Source of the DNA: Pilasporangium apinafurcum | Lineage: Eukaryota; Oomycota; Peronosporomycetes; Pythiales; Pythiaceae | NCBI GenBank assembly: GCA_001600495.1 | Contig: BCKE01000024.1 | Location: 70,184 to 134,183, forward strand | DNA length: 64,000 bases | Direction: 5' to 3' | Part shown: positions 41,477 through 54,198 of the stretch, in pieces | How the letters are laid out: each line of letters opens with the position of its first letter | How positions within the stretch are numbered: the first letter of the stretch is position 1 | Translations under genes and position numbers: made by a program | Notes under the pieces: model-generated | What the model was told of the DNA's origin: nothing | The model's input: the letters and a program-made list of their open reading frames with translations, nothing else | Database searches by the model: none

Positions 41477-43285
41477 CACACACACACGCACGCACTCGAC
41501 GCCACGACTGTTGTCGCAGTCTCCTCGGGTTCCGAGCGCTTTTCCCGAGCCCCACCTCGGCGTCGCTTCCGGTTGTTCTTCGACCACTTCAATCGCAGTT
41601 GCTTCAAATACGTGCTGCTGCGAAGGCTTCTTCTCTTGTAAGCTCAACTCCACCACCACGTAGTCGTCGTTCACACTTGGATTCCCTATGATTGCCCACC
41701 TTGACTCCGCACCAGTCGTGTCCGGAGCCGATCAAGCCAACAGGTTGGTTGGTTGTCTTCGCTTGTAGGATTGTTCTTCTAGATTGTGGTCACTGCCACA
41801 GGCTTCTTCACTACGCCAGATATATGATTCCAAGGAGATAAATGCGCTTCTAGCTAAGCGTTATCGATTTCGCACCCACGTTAAAATGTGATTGCTTCCT
41901 CGGTTAGCGGCGTGCGGTTCTGTTTCCTTTTTCGCAAATGACCGCGGGAGGCGCGAGCGACGTACTCGACGAATTTGGAAATGAAACCAGAGTGATGGTC
42001 GTTTTTTTGGTTTGGTTTCCCCCAGGGGACTTGTATTATGGGGGGGAAGGAGAGGGAGGAGGGGAACGGAGGGGAGGGGAGGAAGCCGTCCACTCCTTTC
42101 TTTCCAAAATGAATACTGGAACGGGAAGCTTTGCGCCGATTTTTTTGGAGGGAGAAGAGAAAAAACACAGAAAGAAACACCTCCAACGCTAGGGTCATAA
42201 TAAAACCTCATTATTGGATTCCCCCAACCCCAACAGCGTTGATGGATCACAACAGTTCAACTATTGGCACAAACATGTAAAACCTTAAAACCTTATACTG
42301 GTTTTTTAACATGAGGAAGAAAAAAAAGTGAGGGAAAGGTCTCTTCGCACACATTTAGGATTAAAAGATACAGGTTTGTTGTGGCGACTGCCGGTTGGGC
42401 ACACACCTGTTCAAAGGAAACGTGTTGACCTCTAATACTTGATAAATGCCATTACAGGGGGACAACATGTATAATACAAATGTTTAAAATAACCCTATGC
42501 CTTTTTAGGAATTTATTGGTTATAAAGTAAAGGAATGGCAAAGATATCGCGTAAAAAATACCCATTCACACACCATCACTATTGAATGTTTTAAACTATT
42601 CTTTAGAATTCGTTGGTAGAGATGGGTGTGCTGTTCTTATGTAGCCAAGGACACTCAGACGGAATTTACAACACCGCAATATTTACTGTCGTATGATGTT
42701 TACGATGCTCGAGCTGAAGCAAGTACCTACTGCGTTGGGATATTTGGGATTGATTTTCGGCATTGCGCTTGAAGCACAAGACACCTTGGCCCAAATCTAA
42801 CAGCGTTTGGGGAGCAAAAGGCAAAGTGAAAGGTCGAGCTCCATTAAGAAATATGAAACCACCACCGAACCCATGGGTTATCAAATATATAGGATATTGT
42901 ATGGTAGGAACGGGTTTCACTGTCAAACCATGCGATGACCCGTTTTGTATCTGGTGGTGGTTGGGAAGATTCATGTCATGAAAAGATCACATGACGCTTC
43001 CTGTTAGCTCAACGAGCATATCTGATGGGAATGCTTCACGACGATACTTTATAACATTGCAAACTCAGGCAAAATCAATTCGGCCAGTGTCTCATTATCC
43101 AGATGCCACGTGTCAAGTCTACAAAAGCGCGTGAAGACGTTCAGAATGGGTTGAAATAAGATCACGAGAGTGACATTAGTCATAGAATGATTGCGAACAT
43201 CAACCAACACGCACAGCTACACAATTATTTGTCACAAAATGAAGGTCGACTTCGATGTCTATTGGCCACCAATTCTGCTTCAGAA
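41477..43285. other. 1.8-kb spacer; G-rich tract; no convincing gene
   Basis: The left 200 bases continue the open frame of the bromodomain gene without ATG and are probably its 5' leader. A purine tract sits at 42040-42084. A 102-codon minus frame at 42666-42974 starts with ATG but shows no family signature and overlaps a plus frame of similar length; I do not call it. The remainder is AT-rich. Confidence 0.4.
42040..42084 (+). repeat. Purine/G-rich tract with G-quadruplex potential
   Basis: About 45 bases contain a 7-G run, one GGG run and three GGGG runs separated by 1-6 bases. This matches the usual four-run G-quadruplex pattern on the plus strand. It lies about 560 bases upstream of the bromodomain gene start. 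Confidence 0.6.
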
Positions 43286-44842
43286 CTAGCTGCTGGCAGT
43301 AAGATCACGCACCATGTTCTTGTGATGCGATTCGTTGGTGCCACCGCCAATCTCCAGCAGCTTGGAATCTCTCCAGAGGCGCTCAACGTTGTATTCACCA
43401 ACATACCCATATCCGCCTAGCGTTTGGATGGCACGGTCAGCGACTCGCTTGGCCATATCACCGCAGTACAGCTTCACACCATCCGTATCCAGTCGGTTCC
43501 CCACTGTGTCGAGTTTCAGTTGGCGAGCAGTGTTGTAGACGTACGCACGACCAGCCATGTATTCTGCATAGGATTCGGCAATGTTCTTCTGGATTTGGCC
43601 ATAGTGGTTCAATGGATGGCCAAACGCAACGCGTTCCTTTGCGTAGTTACTCATGACTTCCAGTGAACGGCGAGCGATGCCCAAACTCATGGCGGCCAAC
43701 GTCACACGCTCAATTTCCAAGTTGCGCATCATACAGAGTACGGCGCTACCCTCGGTACCGACCAGATTTTCCACAGGTACTTTGCAGTTTTCAAAGACCA
43801 ACTCTGCTGTATTTGAGGCACGCATACCACATTTGTCCTTGATTCGCTGGCCGAGTGAGAAGCCTTCAAAGCCCTTCTCCACGATGAATGACGAGAAATC
43901 TTGTTTAGCCTTGCCTGAGTTGCCTGTTCGGGCATAGATCAAAAAGGTGTCGCCCAATTCCGTATCATTCAACGCGCCGTTGGTGATCCACATCCTAGAA
44001 ATAAATCACAATTCGTGAGAACAGGAAGAATAAAGCCCCGAACGATGACAGATTATGATCGCACTTTGCTCCGTTGAGGATGTAGTATTTTCCACAATCC
44101 GATTTCTTGGCAGTCGTACGCATGCCGAGGACGTCCGTACCGACGGAAGGCTCACTCATACCCATACCGCAAATCTTTTCGCCACTGCAGGCGCCGGGAA
44201 GATATTTCTTGCATTGCTCATCCGAGGCATTGCGCGCGACGTTGTTGACGAACAGCATAGAATGTGCCAAGAAGGAAAGACAGAACGCCGGATCGCTTGA
44301 CGACAGTTCTTCATGCGCAATCACTGCAGCCAATGCATCCATTTCTGATCCACCATACCTACCCAACGAGATTTTAGTACTCAACCTTGTACCGAAATCT
44401 TTTATCGCGAGTATCTCTTACTTTTCTGGTGCTGTAATCCCCAGTAGTCCAATGTCTCCTAGCTCCCGAAACAGATTGATGTTGAACTTTTCTTCACGAT
44501 CGTGCTCTAGTGCCTTCACATGCGTATCGAATCCGATGTTATTGTTGCTGCATACAGAAACTCCAGATGTACTACAGATGATTGAGTCTCCTGTTCTTAC
44601 CTGCGGATCCACCTTAGTCTTAACAAAGTTGGCTAGCATTTCTCGAAGTGCGCCATGTTCTTCCGTCGGTGTGAACAAATCGAAGCTATTTGAGGAAAAC
44701 TACACACAGAAACAATCAGGGATTCGTTCCCAATCATTACTTGGTATCCACTCATGCTCACCATAGCACGGGCATGAGTAGTAGTGTTCCCACGCTGCAG
44801 CATCTGCCGCAGTGCGCCATTCGTTCGCATGTGTCGAAGCAT
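43286..44842 (-). CDS. IVD: Isovaleryl-CoA dehydrogenase-type acyl-CoA dehydrogenase, five exons
   Basis: Exons 44842-44762, 44699-44601, 44513-44422, 44358-44065 and 43994-43286 give 1275 nt (424 residues). Exon 1 encodes a basic, acid-free mitochondrial presequence. Acyl-CoA dehydrogenase signatures follow: GMGMSEPSVGTDV (FAD/substrate), KMWITNG, and QTLGGYGYVGEYNVERLWRD. At the C-terminal position where most family members have the catalytic Glu, the sequence is LEIGGGTNE with Gly. A Glu is instead present in NLEIERVTLA. This shifted base is the hallmark of isovaleryl-CoA dehydrogenase, which oxidises isovaleryl-CoA in leucine breakdown and donates electrons to ETF. The first donor could alternatively be at 44740 (41-nt intron); I chose 44761. 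Confidence 0.85.
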
Positions 44843-44868
44843 CTCTTAAGTCCTTTCAGTAGAATTCG

Positions 44869-45181
44869 CTAATGCTGACTGGGCTCACAATGTAATAGAC
44901 CACCAAGGAAGGTCCCCCACACATCATAAACCCAGTCGACGAACGGTTCATCTATACATTGTGATTGGATGAAAACCCATGTTCCCAACTTCAAGTGTGA
45001 TGTGGTCCACGCATATTCATCCAAGATGCCATCCTCTGTAAAAACATACTCAAAGGAAAGATGAATTATAAGAGGTTGTTGCCGTTTTTGGCGTTGACGC
45101 GGGTTATTGACACTCACACAGAAACGGACAGTTGTTGCTGCCAAAGTGATGGAGGTTCGTGTCAATGGTGGACGCAGCCAT
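44869..45181 (-). CDS. Small hypothetical two-exon gene, splice unresolved
   Basis: The minus-strand ATG at 45179-45181 opens MAASTIDTNLHHFGSNNCPF. A second block, EDGILDEYAWTTSHLKLGTW then VDWVYDVWGTFLGG, ends at 44869. Their content (Trp-rich, not repetitive) looks real, and they are separated by sequence with a GTGAGT donor and a TTTACAG acceptor. Joining exactly at those two sites creates a stop at the junction, so the true junction, a sequence error or a different start remains open. I recognise no family. It ends 27 bases from the IVD start on the same strand. Confidence 0.35.
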
Positions 45182-45244
45182 GCAGGTGATGAGCAATTCT
45201 ATCAATCATTTATATAGCAATTTGTTGCTGATCCGAGTGCTGCA

Positions 45245-47610
45245 GTGAGACGATTCGCAGAGCAGGAACATGCGCCGGAAGATAACAATAAGGTGCGATC
45301 CATTTGCTGTTTTCGATTTCTAAATGATCATTACGGACAGGATAATAATGATAAATGGAATCAGCCTGTAGCAGTCGTACCAAGAAAACTCAAGGCTCTG
45401 CAGTTGGATGATCCAGCGATCACTCCACCACCAGGATATGAACAAGATGAGGAATCCGATGCGGCATCCCAGCGCAGTCAGTCGCCAAGAAGAAGCATAA
45501 AATCGGCAGAGGGAAGTATTTACGATTACTTGGACGCATTAGAAACCGAGTCAGAATTGCAATTGCAATCGCTGGGTCCTGAATCAATAGGCAGTCGCTC
45601 CATAGGTTCGCGAGCATCCTTTGTCCATGACGGGTTAGATGATAATAAACGAAAAAAGAACCAGTCGGACCTCGCGTGGGAGAATGAAAGTCGCTACGAT
45701 CATTCCCCTACACCATCATATCGATCTGCATCCGGTCGGTCAACAGCAGACACCAGTCATCAATACTATGTCGGCATCAAGGAGAAATTAGCAATGATCA
45801 CGATCGAGCTAAATGTAAGCAAACAAAAAACATATAGGAGGAGATCGCTGTAGCTGGGAGCGCTGCTGATAAAATTTACTTCTGTAGGATAAAACCAAAA
45901 CGATCGACTTACTGAAGATGGCACGGAAGAAAGACAAAGCAAAGACAAAGCAGTTGATGGCAGCAGAGGAGGCAAAACATCAATCGCAGCTGAAGGAGCA
46001 GCAGCAGAAATTTGAGAAAGAGCTTGAAAAACACTTGGATTTTGCCCAGAACGTTGTTGCAGACAAGGTGCGCGCTGCTTTATTCATTGGCGAACACAAT
46101 AAACAATCTTAACGAAATGCCGTGTTTGCTTGTACAATCGCACAACAGGCTGAGCTCGCCAAACGCTGTGACGATTTGGTGGCTGAACTCCAAAAAGCCG
46201 ATTCCATGGCTGCAAAAGAATCAGAACGCTTTAAACTCCAGCTTAAGGATGCTAGGGAACGATGGGCCGCGCAGGAGAAAGTTCGTCGAGAGCAATGGGT
46301 AGGAAACAAAGTTATCAATGTATTATTGTTGTTGATAAACAAATTTTTAGCCTCGCCAATGTATCTCGCAGATTGTGAAGAAGACAGATGAAATCAAGAA
46401 ATCTACTGTCAAAGCGCTGGAACCAGACATCCAAGCCATTCTTACAAAGGGCAAAGCGGATTTAGAGAAAGCGCAAGATGCCGCTGCCGATGAGCGCCGA
46501 AAGTTACAGCAACAGCTTGACAAAGAGAAAGAGATGGCACTGCAGCGACAAAAAGAAGACTATGAGCGAAAGCTGGTGGATGCCCGTGAAAAAGAACGCA
46601 CCAAGCTCATGGCCAGACTCGATGCAGCTGATACAGAGCTACAGCAGCAACTGAGTAGCCAGCGCCGACGGTTGCAAGAAGAAGCGGAAATCGCCCGGAA
46701 TGAACTATACGGAGAGTTAAGATCCATGAAAATGGCACATGCAAACGAAATCGACGAGATCAAAGCACAGGAATCAAAGAGAATGGAAGGTGCACTGGCT
46801 CGTGTACAAAAAGAGCGTGAAGAGTTGATCAAGAAATACGAAGCCGACTTTCTCGAACTCCGCGAACAAGCTGGTGTCGAATGTGAACAGTTCAAAACCC
46901 AGATAGCCGCCAAACTTCGTGCAGAAATGGAAAAAGAAAAACAGGATTTCGAGAAGCAAATGCTATTGTCACGGGATTCCAAGATCGAACTTGTGATCGA
47001 GAAATTGCAAGAAGAAAGTCGACAGGTGATCGAAAAAGCTGAGCAAAAGGTGAAAGCAAAGTGGGATCAAGAGCGCAAGGAATGGGAACGTAAACTCAAG
47101 CAAACAAGTGAAATCGAAGCCGTGTGGATGGAGAAAAATCGCGAGCTACACGAGAAAGTGACTAAAATGGACAAACTGCGCGAACAGTTGCAACAACAGA
47201 ACAATGACTTAAGTCAGGATGTCAAACATGCCAAGGAGAAAACAGCTGACTTGGCAAAGTTGCTCCGTGAAGAACGTCGACAACACGAACTAGCAATCGT
47301 GCAACTGGAAAAACGTTGTGATACTTTACAGACAGACGGTGACTACGCACGGCAGCAACAATCCATTGAGATCGCAACACTACGTGAGAAATTGGCGACA
47401 GCAGAGGAATCGTTCCAGAAGCAAGTTCACAAGCTACAAAGCGAGCATGAGGCTGCGCTAGCGAATCTCCATGAGCGAGTACGGTCCACTATCGCCAGAA
47501 AAGATCAAGTCATTGAGAATTTGCAAGAAGAATTGCATATTATGGCCGTAAAACTGGAGAAATCACACGCACTCATTGAAGAACAGCGCCTTCAGCTCTT
47601 TGGTGAGTGA
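45245..47610 (+). CDS. CEP131: CEP131/AZI1-like centriolar-satellite protein, N-terminus unresolved
   Basis: Coding exons run to 45292, then 45341-45814, 45888-46067, 46149-46298 and 46372-47610, all GT-AG and in frame. A Ser/Asp-rich, low-complexity N-terminal part (to about residue 150) is followed by continuous coiled coil. Signatures of CEP131 include DKTKTIDLLKMARKK, the WI...KKTDEIKKSTVKALEPDIQ block, SKIELVIEKLQEE and, near the end, RVRSTIARKDQVIENLQEEL. CEP131/AZI1 sits at centriolar satellites and the ciliary transition region and is required for flagellum assembly. The protein is shorter than the human one (about 700 against 1080 residues). The true ATG was not found; the frame opens at a GTG and an upstream exon is likely. 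Confidence 0.75.
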
Positions 47611-47776
47611 GTAAGATACTCTAATATGTACAGCCACTGTTAGACACAGATATCTGACGTAAAGGTATGGGAACAAAAAATCAAAACATGGAAATATATT
47701 CAAACAACGTCATAAGGGGGGATTCCGTGTGGAATAATAAGAATAAATGGGGAGAATATGTGGTAGAAATACAGCT

Positions 47777-48295
47777 TTAGTCTTTCTTCGCCTTGGTCAC
47801 CTTATTCGCTGCCGATTTTTTCACCGTCTTCTTCTTTGTTGTGGTGGGCTTCTTGGCCGGAACCTTCTTCGTGGTCTTGCTCACTTTCTTAGCAGCAGGT
47901 TTCTTCTTTGAGGCGGTAGAAGACTTGGTCGACTTCTTTGCAGACTTAGCAGCTGGCTTCTTCGTGGAAGTGGAGGTCGTTTTCTTTTTGGCAGCAGGCT
48001 TCGCGGCAGTCTTCTTGGCAGTCTTTGGTTTCTTTTCCTTCTTTTCCTTCTTCTCGTCGGCAGCGAGTTTGAATGAACCCTTGACTGCGACCAACTTGCC
48101 GCTTTCAACCCCACGTTTCAGCGCAATGTTTAAGCGCGATCGGGAGTAACCGGCTCCTTTCTTGGCAGCGACAAATTTGTCAATTGCGTGGCGGGACGAG
48201 CCCGTGCGTTCCTTGAGTGTCAGGACAGCCTCCTTGATGAGGTCATAGTAGCCTGGACCTGCGTTCACTTTCTTCGTAGATGGAGCAGACGGCAT
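47777..48295 (-). CDS. Linker histone H1
   Basis: The protein has 172 residues and one exon. The winged-helix GH1 domain occupies about 12-85 (GYYDLIKEAVLTLKERTGSS, then SRLNIALKRGVESGKLVAVK). A long Lys/Ala/Pro/Ser/Thr tail follows, with repeated KKPAAK-type units. H1 binds linker DNA at the nucleosome dyad and compacts chromatin. The conserved GTGSSRHAI start of helix 2 and the glycine after the third helix are present. Absence of an intron is usual for histones. I do not see a typical histone stem-loop after the stop. Confidence 0.95.
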   Translation of the reverse strand: MPSAPSTKKVNAGPGYYDLIKEAVLTLKERTGSSRHAIDKFVAAKKGAGYSRSRLNIALKRGVESGKLVAVKGSFKLAADEKKEKKEKKPKTAKKTAAKPAAKKKTTSTSTKKPAAKSAKKSTKSSTASKKKPAAKKVSKTTKKVPAKKPTTTKKKTVKKSAANKVTKAKKD

Positions 48296-49823
48296 CGTTC
48301 CTGTTCTTGTTGTTGTTCTTCTTCTTCTTGAGACTTGGCGACTTGTTCCCTGCAGATGGAAAATAAAATTGTAATGCTATACAACCAGTTCAAAAACAAA
48401 AAACAAAAAAAACAAAAGTGCAATTTCACGAAAACGTGCCACACAAAAAACAAAAGTTCAAATCGAAATTTGTGTGCGATTGTGGGGCGCGTAAATTACG
48501 GATTTATGTCACTTCAAATTGCACACGAGGTGTACCTTTCGCCCATCCGGAACTGGTGTCAAAATGTGCGTCATCTCTCCTCATAGCTTCCTACTATTGG
48601 GAAAGATTTATGGCTGGATTGGGGTGGAATCAACCAGGGTGGGCTAGGGGAAAGATGACAAGAATGTTCGTTTTTTGCAGCAACAACACAGAGTAGCAGA
48701 ATCTATGCTGTAATTTACAAGGGTTCAAAAAAATCGGAACAAATTAAAAACAGCCAATCAAATCACAGCGCGCGAACTCCAAGTGAAAATAACCACTGGA
48801 AATATAAAGAACATGGTGATTGGTCTAAATCGGGGATATGAGATAGGATGGAAGAGAATAAAAAGAAGGGGGGTCACGTCGTGCCTACCCCACATTCATG
48901 AAAACGCACGACAAGAGCGAGAAGAGATGGAGGTGTGGGTGCTTTGAGCACCATTTCTCCTGTTTTATAAAGGTTTTCGGCCCCGTAATGCGTCTATCTT
49001 GTCCCTGACTCGATATCGATTCCAATGAGAGTCTTAATGTCGAAAGTTTCATCCGATTTGGCTCAGTAGATGCACCGATATCAGAGAGAGAAGGGGGAAA
49101 ATTCAGATCCCTCCATTCTTGTCTTTATGTGTGAGCGAGACTCCTAGGAAATCTTGGTCAAATGAGTGATAGATACGATGGGTGCGATATCCCTTGTCTT
49201 ACATTCAACACTTTAGAATCCATTGGAGCCTATCTCAAATAATTCCATGGAATTCAAGATTTTATGATTCCCCAAGAGCCCAAAATGGCCATTTACAGTT
49301 CCCAATTTGTGCATGTCCATTTTTGACTGCAGAGCATTGGCAATTGTTCACTCAGTTTTATAATAGCTCTTCGTTGTCATTACACTGCCATATGTACCTA
49401 TCCGATTGCCTCTTTATACTCTGCAAATCTTGTCTACAGCACGCATCCGCCAACACTACTACTCATAGGTGTCAAAATAGCCCAATGCCTGGCAATGTCC
49501 ATGATGACACGAACCGCATGGCGCGCGCGTACCTACCAAAATGGAACTGTATGCGCATCAAGTGCGCACCTTCAACCTCCCAAATGACATGTCTATCACA
49601 CGTATAAAACATCGTATCTACGCTAAAGTATAGATGTTTAAAACTAAACTGTTTACAACATGCGGTGGCTGCTTCGTTTTCCGTGACTGCAACTTCATAG
49701 CCCCATCACATGCTTCGAGTAATACAAACCCATTCAACAGCAGCACATTAGTGGTTCTTCCGCGTCGATAGAAGTTTCCTTCCTCCATCGCCTTCGCTCC
49801 TTCTTCAGTATTTACGATCGATA
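48296..49823. promoter_or_regulatory. 1.5-kb divergent spacer between H1 and the first AAT gene
   Basis: The spacer lies between head-to-head genes and has no supportable coding region. Nearest H1 is an A-rich stretch (48390-48420). A CCAAT box at about 48751 and an inverted one (ATTGG) at about 48819 bracket a short block (48740-48830) that may be part of a promoter. Frames at 49182-49607 look like chance. Confidence 0.4.
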
Positions 49824-51547
<1,724 letters not shown>

Positions 51548-52232
51548 TTTTTTGGGAAAAGAAATTCTGAGGTGCACCCAGCCACTACATGTACGTAGCT
51601 ACAGAACAAACACCTAAGCATTGCGTTGTGGTGGATGTTTAACCAATCTATGCGTACTAACAAATCAGTTACATAATGTGTTCATTTTCAATCCACGCCT
51701 GTAAAGGTCACGTACATGTATCCATCAGATCATATAGATAAGTTTGATGGATAGATCTATTATAATACCGTTCACCGTCTTCCGTTTCTGATCTCTCCAG
51801 TATGGATATAAAATCTTTTCTGCATCAATACCTTTTACATTAACTTTCTGTGTAGATCGTTGAATCATGTATGATGGAGATCTGGTCGCTAGACAGAGAT
51901 AGTTCATCCAATAAAAAAAGTCAAGTACTACCTTCGCATGTATGCGCATCTGCATCTCACCCACACACCACACGCTCCTTCACATTGTTCAACTTCACCA
52001 CATAAAATAAACACACATTAGTGTATAAAACAAAAGTGCAAACATACTACATTTACTATTGACTTTATAAATAACAGCCTTGAGATGTGTATTAAACATT
52101 TTATCCTGCTGCTTCGTTCTGTGTTGCAACTTCCTCCCACTCCACTGGCCATCACTTGCATAAAAGCAGACAGAAGAAGAAGAGCAAGGGAAAATTCGGC
52201 TTCCTCCGTCGCTTGAAGCAGCTACCCAAAGC
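51548..52232. other. Spacer between the tandem AAT genes
   Basis: This AT-rich spacer of 685 bases is the 3' flank of the first AAT gene and the promoter of the second. An 82-codon minus frame at 51725-51973 has no support. No repeat was seen. Confidence 0.5.
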
Positions 52233-53931
52233 ATGTTCCGCCGTCAACTCCGTCTGCAACAGCGCCATTTCACTACCTCCACCACTGGCCACTGGCTAGG
52301 CGCCATCCCTATGGGTCCTCCGGATCCAATCTTGGGGCTTACGGAACGATTCAATAAGGTCAGTGCAGTGTTTGCCCGTGTATGGATAGAATGCGAGTTG
52401 AAGTTTCTAATATGAATGCGGAAATGGGTAAATTATTATAGGATCCAGATCCGAGAAAGGTGTCCTTGGGTGTCGGTGCCTACCGTGACGACAACGGCAA
52501 GGTATACAACATTTTAAACAACAGGATAGACATAATTAACAGAATAGCGGAGCTAATCGTTGTGATGATGTCTCTGTGTGAACCTGTAGCCATATGTGCT
52601 GCCTTCAGTGTTGGAAGCTGAGAAGCGCATCATGGCGGCGAACAAGAACAAAGAATACGCCGGAATTGCGGGTATGAAGGACTTCGTCGACCTCTCGCTC
52701 AAGTTTGCGTATGGTGACGATTCACTGGCGCTCAAGGAAAAGCGTGTCGCTGGTGTACAGGTGTGTATTTCATTTGTTATCCATTGTCTTCTTTTTTTTC
52801 TGTCTATAAGGTGAGAGTTACATAACTGATGCTATTGCTGTATTGTAGACCATCTCGGGAACTGGTGGTGTTCGTCTTGCCGCTGAGTTTTTCGCCAAGT
52901 TTTTGGGCAAGGGCACGCCAATTTACATTTCCAACCCAACGTGGGGTAACCACATTCCTATCATGCAGGTATGAAGTTGTCTAGTGCATTAGTAATACTT
53001 TCTGGCGTTATGGTGATGCTAATTTGCATCATTGATGATCAAATGCATTAGGATGCTGGTTTGGAAGTCCGTCGATACACGTACTACGAGCCTGCGTCGC
53101 GTGGTTTGGACTTCTCCGGGCTCATGAGCGACCTTCAGGGTGCTCCGGACCGTTCATTGTTCAAGTTCCACGCCTGCGCTCACAACCCTACTGGTGTCGA
53201 CCCATCGCCTGAACAGTGGAAGGAAATCGCTGCCGTCGTGAAAGAGAAGAACCATATTCCATTCTTCGATTGCGCATACCAGGGTTTTGCCTCGGGTGAT
53301 GCCAACCGTGATGCTGGTGCCATCCGTCACGTAAGTAAACAATATCCCAGTATTTTTCACTTATCTGAATCTAATGAGAGTGTCTTGCTTCATTTTAAAT
53401 ACGTAGTTTGTCAAGGAAGGGCTTCAGGTTATTCTATGCCAATCATACGCCAAAAACTTTGGTCTGTACGGTGAACGTGTTGGTGCGTTGAGCATTGTCG
53501 GCCGCGATGAAGAAGAAGCACAGCGTATTGAATCGCAGTTGAAGATCTTGATTCGTCCCATGTACTCAAACCCTCCGATTCATGGGTCCTTGATCGTATC
53601 GACTATCTTGGGTGACCCGACGTTGAAGGCACAATGGTATGAGGAATGCAAGGGCATGGCCGATCGTATTATATCCATGCGCAAGGCACTGCGCAGCGCC
53701 GTAGAAGCTGCTGAGAAGAAGAACGGTGTCGCAAACTCAAACTGGCGTCACATCACTGATCAGATTGGTATGTTCTGCTACACTGGGCTTACGGAAGCGC
53801 AAGTGGTGCGCATGATTGAGAAGCACCACATCTACTTGACAAAGGATGGTCGTGTGAGTGTGGCTGGCATTACTTCCAAGAACGTCAACTACATCGCCGA
53901 ATCGATTGCTGAGGTCGTGCTAAATGCGTAA
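52233..53931 (+). CDS. Aspartate aminotransferase, mitochondrial form, six exons
   Basis: Exons 52233-52358, 52442-52501, 52590-52760, 52849-52968, 53052-53330 and 53407-53931 give 1281 nt (426 residues). The first 20 residues ([20 protein letters not shown]) form a basic, acid-free presequence with an Arg/Phe near the likely cleavage site, so import into mitochondria is expected. The PLP-lysine segment is [14 protein letters not shown]. Together with the upstream cytosolic copy it would give the two aminotransferases needed for a malate-aspartate shuttle. Exon 3 corresponds exactly to exons 3 plus 4 of the upstream gene (171 against 82+89 nt), so one intron was gained or lost after duplication. 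Confidence 0.93.
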
Positions 53932-54198
53932 GCGAAGATGAAGGAATGTTTTGTGGGAACATAAGGATTGCCAATGGTTAACAAGTATCATAAACCAGTC
54001 AACTACAATGGTATTATCTCGTGTGTTTATCTGTCTGTTGGATGTGCTCTACGAAAATTGATAAACTGTTCTGTTCGAGCAGTTGACCCATTGAGTTTCT
54101 TATATCCACAGGGAGCATTACTTTGTGGAAATCCGGTCGAAGAATGATGACGTTTCCAAAGTTTATGTAACGGATAGCGCGATGACTGGCTGCTTCGT

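Noticed and set aside
42666-42974. 102-codon minus-strand frame with ATG
   Set aside because: No recognisable motif, lies in a spacer, and the opposite strand is open over the same stretch; chance is likely.
47793-48149. 118-codon hydrophobic plus frame (Phe/Ala/Val-rich)
   Set aside because: It is the antisense of the Lys/Ala-rich histone H1 tail.
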